Source: Rhodospirillales bacterium URHD0017
GTDB taxonomy: Bacteria; Pseudomonadota; Alphaproteobacteria; Reyranellales; Reyranellaceae
Assembly (NCBI GenBank): GCA_900110395.1
Contig: FODP01000004.1
Span: 90,941-154,940 of the forward strand
Direction: 5' to 3'
DNA: 64,000 nt
The first letter of the stretch is position 1. The number at the start of each line of letters is the position of its first letter. The notes under the pieces are model-generated. The model was not told the DNA's origin. It saw nothing but the letters and a program-made list of their open reading frames with translations, and ran no database searches. Positions 34,429 through 41,748 of this stretch are shown here, piece after piece. The position numbers were made by a program, and so were the translations under genes.

Positions 34429-35970
34429 TTAGACCATCGAACTCGGCCGGTAGAACGGCTGGTGCTTGGCTGTGTCGATATAGTTCTCGTAGAACTTGCG
34501 GGCGTAAGGCAGGAGCGCGACCGAGAGCTTGCGGCGCTCGAGCTCGTCGTCGGCCAGGGCCTTGCTCAGGTCGTCGTGCAGCGCCTTCAGCGCCGCCGTT
34601 TTGTCGACCTTGGTGAACTTGCCGTCCTGGTAGATCACCTCGCCGTCGCACATGGTCATGGTGACGGCCTGGTTCTTGGCGCGCTGGATCACGGCGTCGA
34701 GGGTCGGCGTCAGCTCGTCGAGGTAGGGATAAGCGACCTGGTCCCAGTCGATCAGCACCATGTCGGCGCCCTTGCCGACTTCCAGTGAGCCGATCGTATC
34801 GCCGTAGGGCGTGGTCTTCGCCCCGCCGACGGTTGCCATTCTGAGGACCTGTGACATCGTCGGCACGTCGGCCTCGACCATGCCGGGGACGCGATGGGCG
34901 CGCAGGACCAGCTTCAGCTCCTGCAGCATGTCGCGGTCGTCGTTGATGCCGGCCTCGTCGAGGCCGATCGCGGTGTTGATGCCCTTCTTCTCGAAGTGGT
35001 TCAGCGCCGCCACGCCCGAGCGCAGGCGGAAGTTGGAGGAGCAGTTGTGGCAGACGCAGGCCCCCGCGGCGGCCATGCGGTCGATGTCCTTCTCGTTCAG
35101 CCACACGCCGTGGCCCAAGGTCAGCCGCTTGGTCACCAGGCCGAAGCGGTCGATGTATTCCAGGGCCGTGCAGTCGCCGCGCCGCTTCGCGTATTCCTTC
35201 TGGTAGGCAGTCTCCACCAGGTGCATGTGCATGGGCGCGTCGTACTGGGTCGAGGCGTCGCTCAAGAGCGTCAGCGCCTTGTCGGAGCACCAGTGCAGGT
35301 TGGCGGGCGCCAGCTGGATCTTCACCCGGCGCTTGTTGTGGTGCTGGGCATGGAACGACTTGAACATGTCCATGGCATCGTCGAGGCTCATCTTGAAGCG
35401 GTCGAACCAGCGCTGCATGGGGCCCTGCAGCTCCCTGGGCAGGCTGCTGACGAATTCCTCGTCGGCCTGGTAGACGAGCCTGTTCTGGTCGCGCACGGCG
35501 TAGCAGTAGCTGACGCGCATGCCGACATCCTCGTAGGCGCGGATGGTCTCAGCAGCGCGCTTCTCGACGTCCGACAGCACGCCCGGCATCCAGCCCTGGA
35601 TGTGCTGCACCGTGGTGATGCCGGAGCCGATCATCTCGAAGGCCGAGTAGAGCGTGTCGAGGTAGAGGTCGAGGTTGCGGATCACCATGCGGGTGATGAA
35701 CCAGAGCTCGAGCGGCATGTCGGGCGAGCCGAGCTGGACGGGCGTCAGGCCGACATGGTGGTGGCCGTTGACGAAGCCCGGCAGCAGGATCTCCTTGCCG
35801 GTGCCGATGACGGGGACGGTCGGATGCTTGCGGTGGAGGTCGTCGTAGGTGCCGACGGCCATGATGACGCCGTCCTCCTGCAGCACGGCGCCGTCCTTGA
35901 TCTCGTTCCAGGCGAAGCGGTCCTTTACGCCTGTGATGGCGGCGCGGCTGCGGATGAGACTCGTGGCCAA
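34429..35970 (-). CDS. Amidohydrolase of the ATZ/TRZ-guanine deaminase type
   Basis: A 513-residue metal-dependent hydrolase. The start is TTG at 35970, preceded five bases earlier by a strong GGAGGAAG. Metal ligands are visible in LLPGFVNGHHHVGL (HxH), MHMHLVETAYQ, LGHGVWLNEKDI and the Asp in GLDEAGINDD. The length and the VAPANLHWCSDKAL-like core fit atrazine chlorohydrolase, cytosine/guanine deaminase and related enzymes. It is the last gene after an ABC importer set on the same strand, separated by a repeat, so it may process the imported compound. Confidence 0.88.
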   Translation of the reverse strand: MATSLIRSRAAITGVKDRFAWNEIKDGAVLQEDGVIMAVGTYDDLHRKHPTVPVIGTGKEILLPGFVNGHHHVGLTPVQLGSPDMPLELWFITRMVIRNLDLYLDTLYSAFEMIGSGITTVQHIQGWMPGVLSDVEKRAAETIRAYEDVGMRVSYCYAVRDQNRLVYQADEEFVSSLPRELQGPMQRWFDRFKMSLDDAMDMFKSFHAQHHNKRRVKIQLAPANLHWCSDKALTLLSDASTQYDAPMHMHLVETAYQKEYAKRRGDCTALEYIDRFGLVTKRLTLGHGVWLNEKDIDRMAAAGACVCHNCSSNFRLRSGVAALNHFEKKGINTAIGLDEAGINDDRDMLQELKLVLRAHRVPGMVEADVPTMSQVLRMATVGGAKTTPYGDTIGSLEVGKGADMVLIDWDQVAYPYLDELTPTLDAVIQRAKNQAVTMTMCDGEVIYQDGKFTKVDKTAALKALHDDLSKALADDELERRKLSVALLPYARKFYENYIDTAKHQPFYRPSSMV

Positions 35971-36035
35971 TGCTTCCTCCTTAAACTCGTCGTCGTTCGG
36001 ACGTTACGCCTCTCTCAAACTCCCTCTCCCCTTCT

Positions 36036-36140
36036 TATTCCTCTCCCCCCCGCTTGGGGGAGAGGTTAGGAGAGGGGGTTACAGGCGATCTTCACAACCC
36101 CCTCTCCTAGCCTTTCCCCCTAGCGGGGGAGAGGAACATG
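36036..36140. repeat. CTCTCCCCC palindromic element, copy 2
   Basis: A 105-bp palindrome: left half TTCCTCTCCCCCCCGCTTGG then GGGAGAGG-TTAGGAGAGGGGGTT; right half AACCCCCTCTCCTAG then CCCCCTAGCGGGGGAGAGG and AACAT. It is the same element as at 25035-25133 and 63898-64000. It lies between the ABC ATPase gene and the amidohydrolase gene, both on the minus strand, and would form a stem in their shared transcript. Confidence 0.88.
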
Positions 36141-36162
36141 AGGGTGAAGTGGGTGACATCGT

Positions 36163-36987
36163 TTACGCTGTCGCCCCCATGGCCTCCTGCTCGGCGAAGG
36201 CGCGATCAACCTCGTCGCGCAGCAGCTCGGTGAGCTGGATGCGCAGCGCCTCGGCCTCCCGTGAGAACAGATTGCGCGGGCGCGGCAAAGTGATGGGCAC
36301 GATGGTCTTGATGCGGCCGGGGCGCGAGGTGAAGACGACGACGCGGCCAGCGAGCGCCACCGCCTCGTCGATGTGATGGGTGACGAACAGGACGGAGGCC
36401 CCGGAGTCGCGCCAGACGTCGAGCAGGAAATCCTGCATGCGGGCGCGGGTCTGCACGTCGAGCGCGGCGAAGGGCTCGTCCATCAGCAGGACCTTGGGGC
36501 GCATGGCGAGCGCCCGGGCCACGGCGACGCGCTGGCGCATGCCGCCGGAAAGCTCGTCGGGGCGCTTGTCCATCGCGGCCTTCAGGCCGACGCGCTGCAG
36601 CGCCTCGGCCGCGACGGCACGGCGCTCCTGCTGGGAGGCGCCACGGATCGCCAAGCCGAAGCTCACGTTCTGCCACACCGTCAGCCAGGGGAAGAGCGAG
36701 GTCTCCTGGAAGATCAGGCTGCGTTGGGGCGACGGCGTCTCGACCAGGTCGCCGAACGACCACACCAGGCCCTCGGTCGCCTCCTCCAGCCCGGCGATGA
36801 GGTAGAGCAAGGTGCTCTTGCCGCAGCCCGAGGGGCCGAGGAAGACCACGAACTCGCCCGGCGCGATGTCGAGGTCGACGTCGCGCAGCGCCTCGTGGGC
36901 GCGCTTCGTGCCGGCCGCCCAGGTCTTGCCGATCCCGCGGCAGACCACGGCGTCGCGCGACGAGAAATGCGGGGCTTCAAAGGACAC
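36163..36987 (-). CDS. ABC transporter ATPase, nitrate/sulfonate/taurine (SsuB/TauB) type
   Basis: A 274-residue ATPase with a GTG start at 36987 that overlaps the permease gene by 11 bp. Motifs: Walker A GPSGCGKSTLLYLIAGLEE, Q-loop FQETSLFPWLTVWQNVSFGL, signature [15 protein letters not shown], Walker B VLLMDEPFAALD and the switch His in VTHHIDEA. It should energise import through the adjacent permease and binding protein. Confidence 0.93.
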   Translation of the reverse strand: MSFEAPHFSSRDAVVCRGIGKTWAAGTKRAHEALRDVDLDIAPGEFVVFLGPSGCGKSTLLYLIAGLEEATEGLVWSFGDLVETPSPQRSLIFQETSLFPWLTVWQNVSFGLAIRGASQQERRAVAAEALQRVGLKAAMDKRPDELSGGMRQRVAVARALAMRPKVLLMDEPFAALDVQTRARMQDFLLDVWRDSGASVLFVTHHIDEAVALAGRVVVFTSRPGRIKTIVPITLPRPRNLFSREAEALRIQLTELLRDEVDRAFAEQEAMGATA

Positions 36988-37906
36988 GCAGCTTCTCCTG
37001 GGTGTCGGGGAGCCAGTAGAGGATACGGCGCTGGACCAGCCGCAGCAGCCAGTCGAAGCCGAAGCCCAGCACGCCGATCACGGCGATGGTGAAGAACACC
37101 AGCGAGGGGTTGAAGGTGTTGCGCGCCAGCATGATGACCTGGCCCATGCCATAGCCGACGCCGGTCGATTCGGCGACCAGCACCACCATCCAGGCGCCGA
37201 ACAGGTTCATCCGCAGCACCTGCAGCATGCCGGGCAGGATGGCCGGCACGATGACCCGGCCGTAGATCTGCCCCTTGGAGGCGCCCATGGTGCGCGCGAC
37301 GTTGATCAGGTTGTGGCTGACGCCGTCGATCTGGGCGATGGTCGCCAGCACCATGTGGAAGAACAGCGCCACCACCACCATGAAGATGGCGGGCGCATTG
37401 CCGATGCCGAACAGGAAGATCGCCACCGGCAGCCAGGCGATCGGCGACACCGGCGAGAGCAGCGTGACGGTGGGCAGCACCAGCTTGTCGAAGACGTGCC
37501 AGTAGCGCACGGCGACGCCCACGCCGATCGCCAGCACCGAGGCCAGCACCAAACCCACGAACACGCGCATGGTGGTGGCGGCGACGGTAATCATCACCGA
37601 TTCGAAGGCCGACGGGCCTTCCATGGAGTTGCCGACCTGCCACCTTGTCGCGGTGTTGAAGAACTTGCCCTGCTCGCCGAAGTTCGAGAGGAAGATGTGC
37701 GGCGGCGGCAGCAGCTGGGGATCGGCCCAGCCCACCGCCCAGAGCAGCTCCCAGATGCCGGCAAACAGCCCGACCGACAGGCAGGTCCACGCTGCCTTGC
37801 CCAGCCAGTCCATGCCGGCGATGGCCGTGAACACACGGCTGACCGCCGCCGGGCGGGACGTCCCGGCGGCAACAGCCTCGTCGGCGCCGCGTTCGACCAC
37901 CGCCAT
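36977..37906 (-). CDS. ABC transporter permease, SsuC/TauC type
   Basis: A 309-residue permease with about six membrane segments and the EAA-like loop INVARTMGASKGQIYGRVIVPAILPGMLQVLRMNLFGAWMVVLVAE. An N-terminal extension of about 45 residues (MAVVERGADEAVAAGTSRPAAVSRVFT) precedes the first helix. It starts 4 bp after the binding-protein gene and overlaps the ATPase gene, so the three form one operon. Confidence 0.93.
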   Translation of the reverse strand: MAVVERGADEAVAAGTSRPAAVSRVFTAIAGMDWLGKAAWTCLSVGLFAGIWELLWAVGWADPQLLPPPHIFLSNFGEQGKFFNTATRWQVGNSMEGPSAFESVMITVAATTMRVFVGLVLASVLAIGVGVAVRYWHVFDKLVLPTVTLLSPVSPIAWLPVAIFLFGIGNAPAIFMVVVALFFHMVLATIAQIDGVSHNLINVARTMGASKGQIYGRVIVPAILPGMLQVLRMNLFGAWMVVLVAESTGVGYGMGQVIMLARNTFNPSLVFFTIAVIGVLGFGFDWLLRLVQRRILYWLPDTQEKLRVL

Positions 37907-37910
37907 CGTT

Positions 37911-38987
37911 TCAGGCCGAAGCCGACTTGTACTTGAGCTTGCTGTAGAGGTCGGGGTTCTCCTTGATCACCGCCTCGAGGAGGGTCCAGTCGATGGCGTC
38001 GCGGCCGGGCTTCTTCTTGATGTAGCCCATCTCCATCACGCTGTCGGTGCGCTGCAGGATGAAGTCGGTCTGGCTGCGCGCATCGACCACCGCCGGCTGC
38101 TTGCCCTGGGCGATCTTGGCGTTCTCCATCGAGGTCTTGTAGTACTTGCCGACCAGCTCCTTCAGCACGGCCTCGGTCTGGGTCTCGGCATCGAACTGGG
38201 CCTGCATCATGCCCTTGATGATGGCCTTCAGGCCCGCGGGGTTGTCCTTCATCAGGCTGGCGCGCGCGGCCAGCACGCAGTCGGTATAGCCCTTGCCGTA
38301 GAGGTCGATGCCGTCGGTCAGCATCACCGCGCCCTTCACATCGTTCACCAGGGCCGAGGCATAGGGCTCGATGGTGCAGATCCAGTCGATGGCGCCCGCC
38401 TTGAAGGCCTCGACCGCCTCGGGCGTGTTGCCCATGTAGCGGACCTTCACGTCCTTGAAGGCGATGCCGTGCTTCTTCAAGTAGTCGTAGGGCATGACTT
38501 CCAGCGTATCCATCTGGAAGGTGCCGAGCGTCTTGCCCTTGAGCTTCTGCGGCGAATCGAGGCCGGGCCGGGCGACGATGGCGCAGCCCTCGACGCCGCC
38601 GCCGGCCACGATCTTGACCGGCGCGCCCTTGTCGTAGAGCGCCATGAAGGAGGTGTAGGGCATCAGGCCAACGTCGACCTGGCCCATGCCGAGGAAGGTC
38701 ACCATTTCGGCCGAGGTCGGCGTGTTGATGAACACCAGCTCGGTGCCCGCCGCCTTGGAATATTGCCGCGAATGGGCAAGGAAGATGTTGAGGTTGCAGA
38801 AGCCCGAGCCGTGGGTCGACTTCACCGGGGCGCCGGCGTGGGCGGTGCCGGCCATGAAGCCCATGCTGATGGTGCTCACGGCGGCGGCGCCCTTCAGGAA
38901 GCCGCGGCGTGACGGTTGGGCGGCAGCGCCCGAGAAATCCATCTCCGAAAGCGTGGGGAAATGCGTACAGCCAATGCGATCACACAT
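37911..38987 (-). CDS. ABC transporter substrate-binding protein, SsuA/NMT1-like, Tat-exported
   Basis: A 358-residue binding protein; AGGAGG precedes the ATG at 38987 by eight bases. A twin-arginine signal (PSRRGFLKGAAAVSTISMGFMAGTAHA) starts after an unusually long n-region of about 25 residues containing Cys and His (MCDRIGCTHFPTLSEMD). The mature part resembles the nitrate/sulfonate/taurine group: LGMGQVDVGLMPYTSFMALYDKGAPVKIVAGG and EAFKAGAIDWICTIEPYASAL. The ligand is unknown; the linked amidohydrolase suggests a nitrogenous compound. Confidence 0.9.
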   Translation of the reverse strand: MCDRIGCTHFPTLSEMDFSGAAAQPSRRGFLKGAAAVSTISMGFMAGTAHAGAPVKSTHGSGFCNLNIFLAHSRQYSKAAGTELVFINTPTSAEMVTFLGMGQVDVGLMPYTSFMALYDKGAPVKIVAGGGVEGCAIVARPGLDSPQKLKGKTLGTFQMDTLEVMPYDYLKKHGIAFKDVKVRYMGNTPEAVEAFKAGAIDWICTIEPYASALVNDVKGAVMLTDGIDLYGKGYTDCVLAARASLMKDNPAGLKAIIKGMMQAQFDAETQTEAVLKELVGKYYKTSMENAKIAQGKQPAVVDARSQTDFILQRTDSVMEMGYIKKKPGRDAIDWTLLEAVIKENPDLYSKLKYKSASA

Positions 38988-39424
38988 GACGGGGCCTCCT
39001 CGTCGAGCGGGTTTTTTGAAGGAGCTTGGCTATGTCGGTGTCTGGCTCCTGACGAACTCCCTGCCGGCTGCCCTTAACGGACAGCCGTCATTGAACTTGT
39101 CGGCACGCCAACCGAAGAGAACCGCTGATGCGGCCTGCGCTGCGGAGATTCGTGCAAGCGCTGTGCCATGCCACACTGTCATCCCGAGCGCCGCGGGGGA
39201 CCTTTAAGGCAACAGGAAGGGTCCCTCGCGGCGCTCGGGATGACAGCGAGGCCGTATCAGGCCGCCGCCCAAAACTTGGTCAGATGATCATTTCTTGTTC
39301 GGCGTAGGCCCGCTGCTTCAGCGGCCGATGGAACCCGGCGGTCTCGCTGCCGTTACACGCGTACGGGAGACTCCATGTACAAGCTGTTCGTGATCGCCGC
39401 CGGCAGCCTGCGGCCCCGCGTCCC
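38988..39424. other. Divergent intergenic region
   Basis: A 437-bp gap between the divergently transcribed ABC binding-protein gene and the second HWE kinase gene. It holds the short repeat at 39178-39244; otherwise only low-complexity open frames. Promoters for both operons should lie here but I see no convincing -35/-10 pair. Confidence 0.5.
39178..39244. repeat. GTCATCCCGA palindromic element, short form, copy 1
   Basis: A 67-bp version with the same termini (GTCATCCCGAGCG and CGCTCGGGATGAC) and inner GGGGACCTTT/AAGGGTCCC arms, but a different short loop (AAGGCAACAGG) from the long copies. It shares this loop with the copy at 62312-62376, so the two define a subfamily. Confidence 0.88.
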
Positions 39425-40774
39425 ATGACGGCCGGGACCGACCCCGACCTGCTGTTCCGGCAGGTCGTCGAGGGGCTGGGCCAACCGTTCTACGCCGTCG
39501 ACCGCGACTGGCGCGTGATCCTCTACAACGACGAGGCGGCGCGGCACTTCGGCCGGCCCGCGGCGGACGTGCTGGGGCGTCGGCTGTGGGACATCTTTGC
39601 CGGCGAAGCCGACCACGAGCGCGGCCGCCTGCTGCGCGAGGCGATGGCGACGCGGCGCGTCGTGCGGGGCGAGACCCAGTCCATGATGGCGGCGCGCCTG
39701 ATCTCCTACTGCCTGTTTCCGCTGGGCGATGGCCTGGGCGTGGTGCTGAGCGACGTCTCGGACAGGCGCGACGCCCAGCAGGCGCTGGGCGAGCGCAGCG
39801 CCGAGCTGGAGGCCGTGCTCGATACCATCCCGACCGCCGTCTGGTTCACCTACGATCGTGAAGCCCGCGAGATAGTCCGTAACCGTCGTGCCGTCGAGCT
39901 GCTGCGCCTGCCCCAGGATACGACGATGCGGCTCGCCGCCGCGCCCCACCGGACGTTCCGCGTCCAGCGCAACGGCCAGGACCTCGGCCCGGACGAGACG
40001 CCGCTGCGCCGGGCGGTCCGCGGCGAGACGGTCGAAAACGAGCTGCTGGACCTGGTGCATGACGACGGCGACCGGCGGATCCTGCTGGTGCGGGCGGCTC
40101 CGCTCCGCGGGCCGGACGGCAGCGTGATCGGTGCGGTGTGCGCCGCGGCCGACGTGACCGAGCGGCACAAATACGAAGCCCGGCTTCGCCTGCTGGTCGA
40201 CGAGCTCAATCACCGGGCCAAGAACACGCTGGCCGTGGTCCAGTCCCTGGCCAAGCTCACCCTGAAGAACCTCGATACCCCGTCGCGCCAGAGCTTCGAG
40301 GAGCGCCTGTTCAACCTGGCCCAGGTGCATGACCTGCTGACGCAGGATCACTGGACCGGCGCCGAGCTCGGCGCCGTGCTCGCGAGCGCGGTCCGGGCGG
40401 TGTTTCCGGCGGACAACCGGGTCAACCTCGCCGGCGACAGCATTCGCCTGAACCCGCATATCGCCATCTCGCTGTCGATGGCGGCGCATGAGCTCGCGAC
40501 CAACGCCATCAAGTATGGCGCGCTCTCTTCGGTGAGCGGCCGCGTTTCGGTGCGCTGGTCGACCGACGGCGGCCGGTTCGTGCTGACCTGGGAGGAAAGC
40601 AACGGCCCGGCGCCGACGCCACCGACCAGGAGAGGGTTCGGCACGCGCATGATCGGCGACGTCGTGGCCAAGGAGCTCGACGGCAAGGTCCGCTTCGACT
40701 ATCGCGCCGCCGGGTTGCTGTGCACGATCGAGGGATCGCTGGGCGCGCTGCAGGCGTCGCCGGGCGCCGGATGA
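39425..40774 (+). CDS. HWE-family histidine kinase, soluble, two PAS domains
   Basis: A 449-residue kinase without membrane segments. A first PAS domain spans about residues 8-118 (PFYAVDRDWRVILYNDEAARHFGR), a second about 128-250 (VWFTYDREAREIVRNRRAVELL...), then the HWE core with His263 in VDELNHRAKNTLAVVQSLAKLT and HELATNAIKYGALSSVSG, EESNGP and GFGTRMI. It senses a cytoplasmic signal through its PAS domains. Its stop codon directly abuts the stop codon of the convergent DMT exporter. No partner regulator is adjacent. Confidence 0.92.
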   Translation: MTAGTDPDLLFRQVVEGLGQPFYAVDRDWRVILYNDEAARHFGRPAADVLGRRLWDIFAGEADHERGRLLREAMATRRVVRGETQSMMAARLISYCLFPLGDGLGVVLSDVSDRRDAQQALGERSAELEAVLDTIPTAVWFTYDREAREIVRNRRAVELLRLPQDTTMRLAAAPHRTFRVQRNGQDLGPDETPLRRAVRGETVENELLDLVHDDGDRRILLVRAAPLRGPDGSVIGAVCAAADVTERHKYEARLRLLVDELNHRAKNTLAVVQSLAKLTLKNLDTPSRQSFEERLFNLAQVHDLLTQDHWTGAELGAVLASAVRAVFPADNRVNLAGDSIRLNPHIAISLSMAAHELATNAIKYGALSSVSGRVSVRWSTDGGRFVLTWEESNGPAPTPPTRRGFGTRMIGDVVAKELDGKVRFDYRAAGLLCTIEGSLGALQASPGAG

Positions 40775-41701
40775 TCATTTTTTGTTCGGCGCCTGTTGCG
40801 ACAGGCGATGCCGGATGCGCTCGCGATGGCCGATATAGAGGCCGGAGCAGACGATCACCCCTGCCCCCACCCAGCTCCAGGCATCGGGAACGTCGCCGAA
40901 CACCAGGTAGCCCAGCAGCGCCGCACCGACGAGCTGCACGTAGTTGAACGGCGCCACCACGGCGGCCGGCGCCTGGCTGTAAGCGATGGTCAGGAAATAG
41001 TGGCCGATGCCCGCCATCACGCCCATGCCGACGAACAAGGTCCAGTGCCAGGAGCCGGCGGGCGACATCCATTCGAACGGCAGGAAGGGCGTCGCCGCCA
41101 CGGTGCCGACAATGGTCGCCATGGTGGCCGACGCGTCGGCCCGCTCAGCAGGACCGTAGCGCCGCGAGTAGAGCTGGTAGAGCGCGCTGCACAAAGTGCT
41201 GCCGACGATCCAGAGCGCGTGAAAGTCGAAGTTGGCCTGGCCCGGCCGCACGACGATCAGCGCGCCCACGAAGCCGACACAGACGGCGGCCCAGCGGCGG
41301 CGTCCGACCGGCTCCTGCAGAAAGCGCGCGGACATGGCCGTCACGATCAGCGGGCTGGTCAGCGAGATCGCGGCCGCGGTGGCGAGCGGCAGGTAAACGA
41401 TGCCGTGGAAGTAGAGATACGACGACAGGAACAGCAGCAGGCCACGCACCACCTGGCTGCCGAGGTTGCGGAAGCGGAACAGGTTGAGCCGGCTGCGCGG
41501 CAGGAACAGCGCCAGCATCAGCAGGAAGGCGAAGAAGTAGCGTGCCCAGATGACTTCGATGACCGGATAGGTCTGACTCAACGTCTTGGACATGGCGTTG
41601 AGGACCGAAAAGCAGGCCACGGAGAGCAGGATCGCCAGGATGGCGCGCAGAATCCGGTCCGTCGGCAGCGAGGCCGCCGGCGGTGGCGTGCTTGCACTCA
41701 T
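40775..41701 (-). CDS. DMT-superfamily (EamA) transporter
   Basis: A 308-residue protein with ten hydrophobic segments in two EamA repeats. Landmarks are VIEVIWARYFFAFLLMLALFL, YLPLATAAAISLTSPLIVTAMSARFLQEPVGRRRWAAVCVGFVGALIVVRPG in the first half and APFNYVQLVGAALLGYLVFGDVPDAWSWVGAGVIVCSGLYI in the second. The family exports amino acids or other metabolites; the substrate is unknown. It ends exactly where the convergent kinase gene ends. Confidence 0.92.
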   Translation of the reverse strand: MSASTPPPAASLPTDRILRAILAILLSVACFSVLNAMSKTLSQTYPVIEVIWARYFFAFLLMLALFLPRSRLNLFRFRNLGSQVVRGLLLFLSSYLYFHGIVYLPLATAAAISLTSPLIVTAMSARFLQEPVGRRRWAAVCVGFVGALIVVRPGQANFDFHALWIVGSTLCSALYQLYSRRYGPAERADASATMATIVGTVAATPFLPFEWMSPAGSWHWTLFVGMGVMAGIGHYFLTIAYSQAPAAVVAPFNYVQLVGAALLGYLVFGDVPDAWSWVGAGVIVCSGLYIGHRERIRHRLSQQAPNKK

Positions 41702-41748
41702 GTGCCGAAGCTAACCGCTCGCTCGCGGAGAGCAAGGACAACAGAGTC

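Noticed and set aside
39374..39427. Possible 17-residue leader peptide (MYKLFVIAAGSLRPRVP) just before the second HWE kinase
   Set aside because: Too short to support without expression data; no attenuator structure follows it.
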